A DNA stretch of 64,000 nucleotides from Magicicada septendecula (GCA_034769895.1 CM068367.1:117660573-117724572); one strand, 5' to 3'; positions 39,394 to 52,230 are shown, numbered from the stretch's first letter. The notes: generated by a model not told the origin, from the letters alone. A program made the numbers and translations.

Positions 39394-40231
39394 AAGTAGG
39401 CATATTAGATTGCGGACATCCATACTCTGTGGACATTGGTGAGAAGTTGTGCTTCTCACGTTTTCCATTTGTGACGATTTAAAGTTTTGCATCATCAGAG
39501 ACCTCGACGAATCTGTGATTTTTATTTAAATTATTTCAATCGTTAGTATGTATGTTTGTGTAATTAGGTACTTTAACGATTATATAGAAATTTTTTGTTT
39601 ACGTTTAACAAGCATAAAACGTCCTGGTCAGAGACCAATTCTGAAAAGTACACTGGAACAAATCACGCATCAAAGTTTCATCGGATTGATTCTACTTGTG
39701 AAAGCCATCGAAATCGTATGAAAAATTACGTGGAGAAGGTTCTATGTCATATGAAGGAAAAGGAAAACTGTATTATTCTGCTGGTCTATGCGACAGAATA
39801 CTGAAAAGCAGATGAACGCCAAGGAGGCTGAAAAATAATTCTGCAACCTCCCTTAAGTATTGTGTAGACAGAGTTCCAGGGCAGAGGGCCTGCCTTGAGG
39901 GAAAGGGTTCTGTGACTTTGATGGGTGCAAGTACAGTACTACTATAAACGGTGGGAGCAGTGACCCCTCTTACGCTAAGCAAAATATTTTGTTTGTGGCA
40001 ATAGTTGTTTTTGTCGTTGTTATTGACGATAATGTCGACGACGACGATGGTCTCATAATTGAATGAAGGTAATAATGAAAAACTAATAATAATTCATTAC
40101 GACAATATCATAATTTAATATTATGATTTTATTATTTTTATTACTACTGCAGTGAACAATTTTTAGCCTAATTCTTTCCCTAACATAATTTTTCTTTATT
40201 AGTGTACCAAAATATAATTCCATCTATAACT
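39394..40231. other. possible intron or intergenic DNA, nothing recognised
   Basis: If the first exon at 39.3 kb is real, this would be the start of its intron. A GC-balanced patch at 39820-39970 has no nameable match. Confidence 0.35.
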
Positions 40232-40487
40232 CTTGATAATAAATAATACTTTATATTTTAAACAAGAATATATTCTTTCTTTACAATGTTTCAACAGTTT
40301 TAAATTACTGTCATTATCAGAACTAGATGATGTATAATTTATAAATTATACTTTTCATGACGACAGTAATTTAAAATTTACTGTCATCAGAGAAACATTT
40401 AAGTAGACAGAGAAATATTGTAAAAATAATTAAAAAAAATATATTCTTGTTTTAAAGTTTAAAGTAGACCTATTATTTATTATCAAG
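40232..40487. repeat. inverted pair of hammerhead-bearing PLE-type ends
   Basis: The left arm (40232-40320) and right arm (about 40352-40487) are inverse copies sharing CTTGATAATAAATAATA and AACAAGAATATATT. On the minus strand the left arm has CUGAUAA, stem II GACAGU/ACUGUU, GAAAC and a GUA triplet. The right arm carries the same layout on the plus strand in a degraded form. A 30-bp AT spacer separates the arms. Confidence 0.55.
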
Positions 40488-40851
40488 TTGAAAACAAGAA
40501 TAGTGTGAGAAAATATGAATGTTTATCTATAACAGTATAAAATAAATTGTAAAACACATTAATATGAAATGCAAACAATGGTTTTTTATTAATTTCAATG
40601 GTTTTTTTATTAATGGTTTTTTATTGAATTCTAAAAATCACATAAAGATTCGATTGTTTTATTCTCTTTTAATTTATTGAATATTTTAAGCTATATTCTG
40701 CGTGATAGTATATAAGAAAAAATCGTATAAAAATTTTACCTTTTTATCAGAATACGTTTACGTTTCCTTTCTGACACGATTTTTACAGGCAAGAAGTATT
40801 AACAATTCTCTTTAGTTGAACACCTCAATCCTGTTGGGTCACACTCTTATC

Positions 40852-41300
40852 ACAATTATCACCACCACAGAGACGTATGATTTATTCAAAAATAAAACTA
40901 TACAATTATAAATACAACAATACCAAAAAATTCACATTATTCACAACAATATATTATTTATTAATTTATTTATTTTATTTTACGATTATTGGCAACAATT
41001 ATAATTCTCGAATTTTCTCTATCACTGTTATCACTTTCATTATAATTATTATATTGCACAATTATCGTATTAGAATATTCTGCACTCGCGTTTACGTACG
41101 TTTACGTACACATCGGCGGGAACACTATTCGCGTACACACGGTCGGTCGTATGGTCGACACCGCGTACGGATAGCGACTACTGAATGAAAACTTTGCCGA
41201 GGCGATAGCGGCCGCCGACCGCCACCCGCCACCTCGGTGCGCCCGTCGCCACCTCTACTGCCTCGCTCCCCCGCCCGTCCATTGATACGCGGTGATAACA
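40852..41300 (-). mobile_element. possible solo LTR (fossil) with GC-rich promoter part
   Basis: On the minus strand it opens TGTTATCACCGCG and closes GGTGATAATTG, giving short inverted LTR-type ends. A GC-rich first third and a TGAATAAATC polyadenylation-type signal near the far end fit LTR order. The plus-strand GC-rich block 41090-41290 is otherwise unexplained. No target duplication is clear, and no coding part or partner LTR was seen. A host CpG-rich promoter is an alternative. Confidence 0.35.
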
Positions 41301-41493
41301 CACCGCATAAATGATGTCTGTTGACTCCGAGAACTGGGTCACTATCGTTGCAATGTCGATACGTTTCTGGACTATCTGTGAATATTTTTTTTTCAGCTTA
41401 ATCGTCGATTATCGTTTTATCTTTCGAACGTAATTAATGGTCGTGTAGCTAAAAATGTTTATAGACAAATTAATTCTGCTCAACAGCCTAAAC

Positions 41494-41495
<2 letters not shown>

Positions 41496-41524
<29 letters not shown>

Positions 41525-41562
41525 CTTCTTCTTCTTCTTCTTCTTCTTCTTCTTCTTCTTCT
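41496..41562. repeat. (TTC)22 microsatellite, the 3' tail of a LINE
   Basis: On the minus strand it is (GAA)n and follows directly the end of the LINE coding trace at 41565-41745. This fits LINE clades whose 3' tails are short tandem repeats. Confidence 0.9.
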
Positions 41563-41564
41563 AT

Positions 41565-41745
41565 GATTAGGTTATATAAACTTGTTCCGGCACCCATCTC
41601 ATCCTCGGACGACCGACGTCTCTTCTACCAGTGGCTTTATGTTCAGTGCCGCTTTCGGCAATCGATCCTCTGTCATCCTTTGCAGATGATCCCACCATTG
41701 TCTTCTGTAAATTGCACACACAATTGCACTTATTCTCAATAAGTT
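41565..41745 (-). pseudogene. LINE C-terminal fragment
   Basis: The minus strand gives RRQWWDHLQRMTEDRLPKAA and LNIKP, then in a shifted frame TGRRDVGRPRMRW and VPEQV. This is the WW.HL.RM...RLPK.AL.Y.P.GRR.VGRPR.RW pattern that ends many insect LINE ORFs. One frame change occurs near 41640. The 5' truncation leaves about 60 codons. Confidence 0.7.
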
Positions 41746-42043
41746 ACTAAATACCAGGCTGTTAGGCCGTGGTCGGTTGCTGTAAATTCTCGACATCGTC
41801 GGCAACCTTTCGTATCCCGCTCTCGGGGATATTCTTCAGGCCCCAAAAAGCCTTTACCCGAAAAACGTGTCGGATATCGTTCGGCCTAAGATCTTTGCCG
41901 TAACTGTTTTAGTAACACTCTGTCGCTCTTTGCGGCCTGAAGAATATCCCCGAGAGCGGGATACGAAACGTTGCCGACGATGTCGAGAATTTACAGCAAC
42001 CGACCGCGGCCTAACAGCCTGGTATTTAGTAACTTATTGAGAA
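41733..42043. repeat. near-perfect 110-bp palindrome with two hammerhead-like cores
   Basis: The arms 41733-41842 and 41934-42043 are inverse copies with about two mismatches, around a 91-bp spacer. Each arm carries a hammerhead-like core in opposite orientation, and both point outward. Confidence 0.85.
41937..41984 (+). ncRNA. hammerhead-like core, right arm
   Basis: CUGAAGA (41937-41943) is followed by a perfect 6-bp stem II UAUCCC/GGGAUA with loop CGAGAGC. Then comes GAAA and a 6-bp stem III ACGUUG/CGAUGU with loop CCGA, and GUC at 41982-41984. A closing stem I is not obvious. The mirrored copy lies at 41792-41839 on the minus strand, with one change that breaks a stem III pair. Confidence 0.5.
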
Positions 42044-43157
42044 CACTGACACCGGCCGTGCAAGCTTAAGACAAAAGTCTAAACATTTGTTGTCAAGATT
42101 TGTCTTGCTCTAGGAGGGTGAGAGACCCTTCTGGGAAACCCTTTAGCTAAGGAACTCTCCCAAATAAGGGCGCATCATGCGCATTCTCTTCACTATGGCA
42201 CTGTCAACACCATGGTACCTCCGATTTCCTAAACGGCTATGAGTTTTTCAATGTAAATTTTTCAACGTATAAACACGTGCGCCCACGCATATACACACAG
42301 ACGCATTGTTACGCCGTTATGATTACGCAACATGCACGAAGCGTCTGCATCTCTGGTCATTCGTTGTAAGGTCGGCTGGACGACACAATTCGGAATATTC
42401 TGGTAGTTTCTCTGTTCCTTCTAGACGCCGCTCGATTATTCTTCCGGTAAGTGAAACCATTGAGTACATTTCTACGCCACACGATATACAAACAATATGT
42501 ATCCAAATGCAAGTATATCTTTTATTTCTTGCTTTAATTCTACTTCGTTGGATGCGTCATTATAGATCACAATCAGACGTGATTTTTTGGGTAAACATTT
42601 TGAGGTATTGTATACATTTGTGTGTGTGTGGGCGCGCGTGCGCAAGTATATACCAGTGTGTACAATCTATACGATACTGCAGTTTACAGCGACGACGGGA
42701 CGCCGGCTTTTCATAGTTCGTTTGACATGAAAACCAGCAATTTGTTCGACGTTATTACCACAGTTTTCCTTCTCCACATAAAATAGATACGTCTTGCTTT
42801 CAGCGTTGTAACTGCAAAGAAGCGGTGATAATTTTTAACTAGTGTCTGAAGCTGATCAACAGAAATAAAACTCGATTGATTGATCAGTGTGTTCCAGCTG
42901 GCACAACAGTAACCAATCTTCTGGTGCTGGTAGTGTTTGTTTGTCTTAGTCTTTCCTCTGACGGACTAAGACTAAGTACCAGCAGCTAAGTATTCGTTGT
43001 TATTATCCCGTTTTTGTTTAACTCTCTTCTTAAAGTCTGTTTCATTTGATTTATTTGTAAACCGATTGCGTAACACTAAAACAATTAACAGTTCAGAAAA
43101 ACATAATTTCATGAATGGTATGCTGGGACAGCATGCCTGTATGTGTGTACGTTTTTA
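42044..43157. other. no gene recognised
   Basis: It is GC-balanced with a few open frames (such as 42306-42716) that match nothing I know. The word CTTCCGGTAAGTG near 42440 could be a splice donor, but no exon is supported. Confidence 0.35.
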
Positions 43158-43690
<533 letters not shown>

Positions 43691-43692
43691 AT

Positions 43693-46600
43693 TGTAATGG
43701 TACATATCTTCAACAAACAATAATGAAGAAACATGACAAAAATAAATTATTTAAATACTTAACACTATGATAAAAAGGGATGAGTCAGAGATTAAAGAAT
43801 GGGTGATAAAAAAATAATAATAATAAAATAATACGATCAAACATATCAAAGTAATCATGAAAGTAACCTCTAATATGAAAAAAATAACAAGCAACGGACC
43901 GAACCGTGAAAACAATGATACATGGCGATTTAACCACAATACCCCAATAGACGGTAAGTGAGAAAGTAGGACCAGCCCCAACACCAAGGAAAGGATATAT
44001 AATTATCACAAAGTAAGTGAGAAAGTAGAAGCAGCCCCAAAATCAAGGAAAGAATATATAAATGATAACACATTGTAAGTGAATAAGTAGAACCAGCCAA
44101 CACTAACATAAGGATGTATAAATAATTAACATGGAAGTGAGAAGGTAGAACCAGCCCCAACACCAAGGAAGGGATATATGAATTATAACAAATGAAGTAA
44201 AGACAGTGAAGGTGCACATCACCAGTGATAAACCAAGAAAAGAGACCAATCAATAATAATTGTATATAATGATGATGATTGTAAACACAGGCAAACCATG
44301 TAAAATAAGAAGTGTTAAATTTTAATGACTTAAGTTTTAGAAGGGTACATTATTAACCCAAATGAATAGAGATAACTATGACAAATCAACCTAGTACGAC
44401 ACAAACTTGTTAACTGTATAATCAAACCTAGTAGAGTGAGAGATAGTGAATTATAATAATAATGAACATTTTTAAAAAATGAGAAAGAGAATTTTAGTAA
44501 GCAATACCAGTAACACTTAAACCAAATATAGAGTGCAAGGTGTTAGTATTAAAATACCCAAAGTAAATAGAACCACATTGATAGTGATAAACACTGATAA
44601 ATCAGTGTTTAAAGTTTTAAGAGTGCATAAAAAGTGAGTGAAGGCTAATAATTGCTAAACACAGAAAGGACTGTGGCAATCAAAAGCAATTATAAGTGAA
44701 CACCAGTATATGACAAACTAAACTAAAGTGTAGTAGATTAAATACTCAATAGAATTAAGATAACAGTAGGAGTGACTACATATCATATTTTAAATTTTGA
44801 ACAATTAGTATTCTAAGTGGCAATTTATGTTATTGTCACTGTGTTTAAGAAAAATTGACTATTAGTGTGATAATACACAGTATAGAGAATTTCTAAAATA
44901 CAGAGATATAAAATCAAATATTATTAACCCAAAATGACAGGGGAAAGACATTTAATAATAATAAAATCATTAAAAGATTTTAATAATATAATATAGTAAA
45001 ATGTTATTAGAGTGTCATGTTAATGACCTAATGTCATATAGAATTAGTAATAAGGAATTATCATTATGTTTAAATATTTAATTAATGTTTATATGTTTGT
45101 TTTTTATACTATGTAATAATTATTACTCACCAAAGAGTATGAGGAGATGAAGAAAATGAACATTGTGAGTAATGATAAGCAAATAATTATGTTTAACGAA
45201 TAGAATTATGTCTGTGGGAATTATTAGACCATAAGATTAAATGTTATATGTTAAATAATAAAGAATAAGAAACAATAATTAAAAACAAACAAAAACAGTA
45301 AACAAGAAAAAAAATTAATACAATGATACTAAAAGGCAGTTATGACAATAGACAAGCCAGAATATGGAACCATAAAATCACATACAATTACAATAGAACA
45401 GACATAAAACCATAGAACAAATGAACAAATAATGTATTAAACCAATCAGAACCCATACAAGGGGAAAATAAAATGTAATCTCTGTAATTTAAGAAAAATA
45501 GCCAATTGCTATTTAGGCCTAGGCAAATGCCTAACTGTAAAACTACAAAAAACTTCAATTTTGAGAATTAAACAATAACAGTAGCAAAACTAATGCAAGT
45601 AAACAATAAAAAACGATTAGGCAGTCATATTAAGAAAGAAATAGTAAAGTAATCAGATAAATTAAGAAAACAGTGTAATTAAACAATATCAACATAACTG
45701 TCAAAATGTTAATACATCAGTAAACCCAATCTTATTGGATGTTAAATTAATCCTTGAACCAAAATACGAACAGTGGTGATGATATTTAATACTCAAATTT
45801 GAATACCGAAGATTAATTGCATTTAGAAGATCTGTAACCATTTTAAATAAAAATTCAAATCTCCTAACAATGGTATTAAGCCAATTTTAACCAATCAGAA
45901 TTTTTGAGTTACCATGACAAGAGCAGAATATTGACAATTTTCAGTTAGGAAACGGGAGAGTCTATAGTGACGCTTACATGAAGAGACGCCACGCCCACGC
46001 CGTAAAGGGCCCAAAATTTTATTATAAAACATTAAAAGTGCCCGTATTATATGAAGAGAAGGACCATACCAACTGATGAGAGGATGATACATTCAACCCA
46101 GACCAAGGACCAGCTTAATTTAATCCAGAGGCATTGAAAATAAGGAAATTAACAAGAAGAAGACGCAAGACGTACCTGAAGCCCAAGATTTGAAGAAAGA
46201 AGAATCGACATCGACGGATCAACCTACATTAACTATTGACAATACACTTCCTATCAACTGACGATAAGTATTGCTGAATTAATTGAACTTTTAAAATAAA
46301 TTATCTTTAAAATTTCTCACTAAACTGCGAACTCCCACTATCACTGAAGGTATTATTTTTTCAAGGATTGATGAATAAAACGTAATTTATGAACACTGAA
46401 TAACTGATTATAACCTATGTATAACACAAATGACACCGTCACACACTGTAACACCACAACATTGAATTTAAAGTAAACCTTATTCAATTTTAATGCTCAC
46501 GATTATAAAGTGATATATTGTAATTTATTATCTTGTTTTAAAACTTCTTTGTCGTACTTAAAAGGACTCATTTGGTAAATTTATTGTGTAAATAATAATC

Positions 46601-47156
46601 AACGCCGTCTTGTGGCGAAAGAAAACATTGTATTGCCAACCCAGCTTCCCGCTGAGTGAACGACTATTTATTGCCGAGGCTAAAATTATTATATTAATTA
46701 AAAATTTTGTATAAGCGTTAACAAGGATTAACAGTTCTGAGCCAAATAAAAAAGTGTGTATCATTAACAACTGTCCAGTAATTATTTACAGAAAAATATT
46801 ATGTATGTTATGTTTGTAGCAGTGCGTTAAAACTAACCAACATTATTTCACGTTGGTAATACGTTTCCCCCACTCAAACGAGATTCGAGTTCATGCCAGT
46901 TGGCGAACAATTCGAATCGACACTACCATACTGTAAAACAACCCAGGTAAAAACTTTTAATTGTTTTCTAGCAAAACAATTTGGCGCCTATCGGGAAGTA
47001 CAAAAGAGTGAGAAGGGACAGGTAAGGCACACAGGCTACTCGACGCTTTAAATCACACAGAACGAGATTTCATAACGTTCGCAAATTTTAACATTTAAAC
47101 TACAATATTAAAAAATATAAATATACAATAACAAGACAAATCTCATCAGTTCTACA
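43693..47156 (+). mobile_element. LTR-like element inserted in (AT)n within a GACA repeat, copy 2
   Basis: It is a fossil related to 7832-10887. It starts TGTAATGG after an AT run and ends TCTACA before another AT run; GACA-type repeat lies on both sides, so the borders mark an insertion. AAACAATTTGGCGCC (primer-site-like TGGCGCC at 46982) and ACAGGTAAGG are shared with copy 1, as is most of the A-rich body in diverged form. No protein-coding domain was recognised. The family is probably Gypsy-like or an unclassified LTR group. Confidence 0.55.
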
Positions 47157-47345
47157 ATATATATATATATATAGACAGAGATAGACTAGCAGCCAGAAAG
47201 ATAGACAGACGACCAGGAAGGTAGACAGATAGTCAATCTATAAACGAAGAAATAGATAGTGATACATTCAGACTGAAAGGTAGATTGCATGTTTGAGTGA
47301 CAGACAGACAAAGGGGCAGGCAGATAGTAAGACAGACCGTAGGCA
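47157..47345. repeat. (AT)n tract, then GACA/GATA repeat continuing from 43.7 kb
   Basis: A short (AT)n run (to about 47172) is followed by units such as ATAGACAGAGATAGAC and GACAGACAGAC. It resembles the left flank of the inserted element. Confidence 0.8.
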
Positions 47346-48160
47346 CGTTGTCATGTGGATTAACAGTCAGAGGAGTAGTAGGCAGAGAGGCATAGAGATA
47401 AACAGATAAACGAACATAAAGCAAATGCTGCTGGATCATAGTAAAATATTTCCACACTTTATTTTGCATTCTTTCTCAATATTTTCTATTACTATATTTA
47501 TTCTGTCACACAGCATATTTAACCTTTCCGGGGAACTTCACTTACTTATTTCAAACTCTAACTCTCAATGTAGCCTCCCATAAGAAGATCGAAACTTTTG
47601 TGATGCCCTTCTACCGTATGGTAACACGTAATACTTTCGTGGACCACGCAACAGAGCAAATGACACGATATTATGAAATATTAAGCCAACTTTTGGGCGT
47701 AGCCAAAAGGAGTAGCAGACTTACACAGCAGATTCCTCGATGATTGTCAAGCCTTCACAAACCACTAATACGTGAAATCAAGAGGAACCCTGAAGACAGA
47801 GACCACACAAACTCTGTCTTTACCATAAGTCACATAACAGAGAAAATACAAAAAGATATATTTTTGCTTCTGTTTCTAAATGTAGTCAGCGAGCAGGTGA
47901 AAACTTTATTTATATGTGCAGTTCAGTGATGAACATGAGTCGCCACGTAGCGTTTTAAAAATTCTATTCTTAGCACGCCAGAAATTCTCGATACAATATC
48001 AAATCTGTACGTCATGTTTTCTTGTGTGTTACATAACCTCGAATGTTTGGCGCTACACGTATATTTCAACAAAGGAAATAAGATTACGATAAACATTATT
48101 AGACATGCGATTAGACATTTAGATATTAGTATTTTCGTATATAACTTTTCAAACTGTTAC
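47346..48160. other. no gene recognised
   Basis: No coding, RNA or repeat feature was supported. Confidence 0.4.
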
Positions 48161-48164
48161 TTGA

Positions 48165-48300
48165 AAATGAGGAGTGGCCGTTGTGTTGTAGAAAGGATGT
48201 TGGCTCTCTACACTGTGCAATTGGGTTTCGATTCCAGCCGCGAATAAAAATGCAATATTTTTTTCAGACGATCGCCCTATCATCACAAGGCGTTGGTAAT
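48165..48300 (+). mobile_element. tRNA-derived SINE-like unit
   Basis: TAGAAAGGATGTTGG resembles a polymerase III A box. TGGGTTTCGATTCC, about 35 bp later, resembles a B box (GGTTCGANTCC). The spacing fits a tRNA-type promoter. A non-tRNA body follows; the end is not defined. Confidence 0.45.
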
Positions 48301-48365
48301 CCAGATAAGGATACAATCGCTCTACTTGACGGGACCAGGTCATGAAGGCCTGTCCCGTGTTAATT

Positions 48366-50305
48366 AAATGGAAGTGTCGCTTATCAGTTAGGTACACATA
48401 TTTCAAAAACCATTGAAGATATTTTTATGAAACTTTTTTCTACTGAAAGATAAATACATAGAACATACTTTGGACCTAATTAAATATATTTACTGATAAA
48501 AGAGTACTTAGGGTGATTTTTCAAAAAACAAAAAACTTCTTTTCGAAAACATACTAAATATTTACATAAGGTATCATACAAAATTGTTGATCTGTTACAA
48601 TAAGTGTTGTGAAGCAAACATAATTTAAAAACTTCGAGTCTCTAGCACGTTCCAATATAAAGTTATGTGCATCTAAACATGAAAATATGGAGTTATAGAA
48701 AATCGCGTTTAAAGTTTTGTAATGTTTTATTCAAATCCACCTGGAGTAGGTATATACACGTATTCTTCATTATATCCATCTCTCTTCCTTTTTAGCTTCC
48801 TTTCTTTACTCTTTTCTCCTTACTTCTTTCCAGAACAGTCTTATTTGCTACCAAAATCCTCAGTTTATAGCTAATAATATTTTTATAAAATATTGAACTG
48901 TTTGTTTGAAGGAGGCCAATGACATCGCACTGGGTGACTTCACTTGAAATAAACATATAAGATGACATGAAAAAAGATGTTTGGTATAACAATATATTTA
49001 TCATTTTAAACAGGAAGAAAACAGTAATTTTTTAAAGCTAAAAACTAAAAATTGGTTTTTTAACTTTTCACGACCTGGTCCTCTTAACATTTTGAAGCCG
49101 GTATTAAACTTTCGGTCTCGTGTGAATCTAACATAATCTGTGACACGATTACGGCGCTCAAAGAAGAAAAACAAGACGAGAAAACTAAAAAATAATTTAG
49201 TCTACAGTAGAATAGAATACAGTATTATAAAATAAGTGATATTATTTAACTTTGTTCTCATATCAACAAACCCCATGTATGTCGCTCACATAAATAAAAT
49301 ACAACAAACAATAAGTAATAATAAACAAGCGAGAGTCTTCGCCGATGCCGAACAGCAACATTTTGCCGGATAGTATCAGTTTGTCTGCTCTTTGTTCCGA
49401 AAGAGATAGTACTGTCATAGATTGAACCATTTTTAGGTTTTTCTTGCGTAGTCACCTACATTCCTGTAAAATAAGGTATAAACAGCTTCCTGTTTGGTAT
49501 TTTGTATGGTATTCCTGTCAATGAACATCATATCTGTCCCCAAATAACATTCTCCTGGTACATTGGCCTGACAGCCCTCGTTTAGCCACCGTCTTACAGG
49601 CTACAAACAGCTTTGTTTGACGCGGGCGCGCGTATGTCATAAACTACTATTTTTTTATTTTTTTGTAACACGGTTTTCCGACACAAATTGGTGTTACTTG
49701 ATGTTACTTAACTTTATCGTCATATTAACGGACACTTCCCATGGCATATGCATATTGTTCTCATAAATTACTGAGAACAAGAGAGCGGAAATCTGCTCCG
49801 TTTCTGAACGCCACAAAATTTCCGGAATAACGTCGATCTGCCTACACTTTATATCGGCAGAGATGGTATTATCAAAGACGGAATCATTTGCACCAGGTGT
49901 TGCGCGTACCAACCCACATCTCTACAGTATATGATATAAACTTAACTCGGTGTTCTATATCACAGTCAATAAAGGCAATATGTGTCTCCAAATTAAATTC
50001 TCTTTTTTCCATTACCCGATTCAAAAAAGTTGATTGTCTCCTACTGGATCGTCATATCGTCATACATTTGTATGATACCTTATGTAAATATTTAGTATGT
50101 TTTCTTAAAGAAGTAAAAAAAATTTTTTTTTTTTAAGCACTATATTTGAAAAATCACCCTAAGTACTCTTTTATCAGTGCATGTACTTAATTAGGTCCAA
50201 AGTATGTTCTATGTATTTATCTTTCAGCAGAAAAAAAGTTTCATAAAAATATCTTCAATGGTTTTTGAAATATGTGTACCTAACTGATAAGCGACACTTC
50301 CATTT
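48366..50305. mobile_element. 1.94-kb element with inverted arms of about 220 bp
   Basis: The left arm (48366-48583) and right arm (50067-50305) are inverse copies. They share ATGGAAGTGTCGCTTATCAG at the outer ends, ACCATTGAAGATATTTT further in and AGTATGTTTTC/GAAAACATACT deep inside. They differ mainly in A/T run lengths. No clear target duplication is visible. The interior holds two tandem, highly degraded reverse-transcriptase relics. The class is unknown. Confidence 0.75.
49258..50040 (-). pseudogene. two tandem degenerate LINE reverse-transcriptase relics
   Basis: On the minus strand the first relic starts near 50015 with FNLETHIAFIDCDIEHRVKF, matching the NLETHIAFIDYEKAFDRVNR block of the 16.7-kb LINE. 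About 455 bp later a second diverged copy reads CYLGTDMMFIDR. In each, a SRQTDTIRQNVAVRH- or CRQIDVIPEILWRS-type stretch takes the place of the IN.GVRQG block. The two copies resemble each other over about 200 bp plus flanks. Both are dead. Confidence 0.5.
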
Positions 50306-51295
50306 CCTGAAACTCTGTTGCTTTTTTAAATCTATTATTTATCTTTATTCTAGTATTTATTTTGTGTGTCTTTTTTTTTACTCACTAATCTAAATTCCAG
50401 TCTATCTGTCTACCTACCCAGGAAGGACTCTCAGCTACCCCGAAATCCCCAAGGATAACCTTAACATTGTCTACCTAGAGCATCCTCTTCTTACAAAATT
50501 ACTGTGTTTAAATCAGTTCTCATTTCTTCATTCCATGAACGCCTTAAACAACCCTCATTCACCATCTAACTGGTTCTACTCAAACATTTTACAGGGCCAC
50601 TGATGCTACCTCTTAAACTTTATGTAGCCTTTACGTTTACACTGAACATGAGAATACCTTAATACCTTTCAATACAATAATATGAATAAGAATATAAATA
50701 CTTTTCATACTTTTTAATGGACGAATTGGACAGCATATGGAATTTTCTTTAATTACGAAGACACAGGGAAAAGAGAATGCTATGATGAGAAACAAATTAG
50801 TGAAGCACCTGGTGATGACACTTAGTTTCTTTACTATAGTCGGCTCTTAAAAATTATCTAAAAGTCAGTAATATTATGTTTGAGTCATCGTTACGTTAAA
50901 TTGTACTATAACCAAATATAAGATACAATACAATACAATTAAAATATACAATACAATACAATATAAAATACAAATTCAGTGTAAACAATGCTAGAAGTTT
51001 ATTATACAATGAATTTAAAATTTTAATAAAAATTTTGTATTTTGTATTTTCATATTTTGTAACGTTATATATAGACTGTTAAAGTTTTAATGATTCATGA
51101 ATGCTCCTAGGTTTGCTGTTGATCTAAGTTGGTAAATGTTTTTTTGTTAAAGCTTTTAAAAGTATCTCTTTTTCTTTGAGAACTATGCTCGAATCTATGG
51201 TTCAGCATATATTTGTGGGAGCACATACAGATTCTCTCACGAGTATATGGTACCTACACTACAACCGACTACAGACGGCTAACTAGAAAGGTAAC
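50306..51295. other. AT-rich region, nothing recognised
   Basis: A run of ATACAATACAAT words lies near 50925-50970. There is no gene. Confidence 0.4.
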
Positions 51296-51420
51296 AATAG
51301 TCAGGAGTGCCACGCACAGGCACGACTATATTTCACCTGATGTAGAAATCGAACTCGAGCCGCGTGGTTAGCAAGACAACACGCAACGACTACACCGTTC
51401 CCGCTCGCTTGAAAGTTACA
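51296..51420 (-). mobile_element. tRNA-derived SINE-like unit
   Basis: On the minus strand, GGAACGGTGTAGTCGTTGCG has an A-box-like TGTAGTCGTTG, and CTCGAGTTCGATTTC about 40 bp later has a B box GTTCGATTTC. CTTGCTAACCACGCGG lies between them, as in the arm region of a tRNA. It does not fold as an intact tRNA, so a SINE head is likelier. Confidence 0.55.
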
Positions 51421-52059
51421 GAACCTTAAGAATCAGAAAACGTAATTTGTACATTCTAATTATTTATTAGTCGTAACACAACAAATTCCAAGCACGCATT
51501 TGTGATACTGTCATTCAGATCTAAGCGTGACCAGTTTCGTACACTTAGATATACGATTTTAGCGAGCGCTCCAAATTCGACGAACTTACCGTACGTGCAA
51601 AGAACGGTGATTAGTCTTGGTACACAGGCTATAGACTAACAACAATTGTACAAAATAGGAATTCTCCGAGGCGTCCTTTAAAGATGCTAAGAAACTCCAA
51701 TAAAAATTCAAAAATAACAAAAACTACATTAAAAATTAAGTAATCGTATAGCAATATAGCAAAAAACTTTTATTAACTGAAATTAAGTGAATACCTGGAG
51801 ATGAGTGCATCAAGTAGCGATTTACCCCCTCAATTCCACACATCTTACCGAAGTTTGTTCCTTCTATGCCTCATCAAATTCTAGCTCACACTTTGTTTAA
51901 AGTAATTTAACAATTAAGTTAATATCTAGATCCAGTGGAACAATTTTATTTCTTGACTCATTGTTTTTCTTATGTGGTGAACTAAAAGTGTTTTTTTCTC
52001 TAGAACTACTTTATGCTACTCAGTTATTTATTGTTATTATATCAAGTTGCTTTACAGTT
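51421..52059. other. no gene recognised
   Basis: It is AT-rich with no supported feature. Confidence 0.4.
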
Positions 52060-52230
52060 GTCACTGCCTCCCGCATCTAGCTATCCTGCATTTCTACCGC
52101 TATGTTCTTCTTCCATGGCATCTTTGGTCTATCTCTTTTCCGTCTCTTTGGAAGGGACCTGTCAAATATCTGTCATTTGACATTCTCAGAACGTCCCCAC
52201 ATTATTCTCATAAAGATGATGGCTCTATGA
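52060..52230 (-). pseudogene. LINE C-terminal scrap
   Basis: The minus strand gives WGRSENVK and RSLPKRRKRDRPKMPWKKN, resembling the RG.GRP..RW..N pattern at the end of insect LINE ORFs. It is short and degenerate. Confidence 0.4.

Noticed and set aside
41409-41597. Poly-Glu and poly-Ser frames over the (TTC)n run, also at 60.4-60.6 kb
   Set aside because: They come from a trinucleotide repeat that is better explained as a LINE tail or microsatellite.
42306-42716. A 136-codon open frame as a host exon
   Set aside because: It has no recognised domain, ordinary composition and no supporting splice acceptor.
51296-51420. A functional tRNA gene
   Set aside because: A and B boxes are present, but the arms do not pair as a cloverleaf and the acceptor stem is missing. 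A SINE head fits better.
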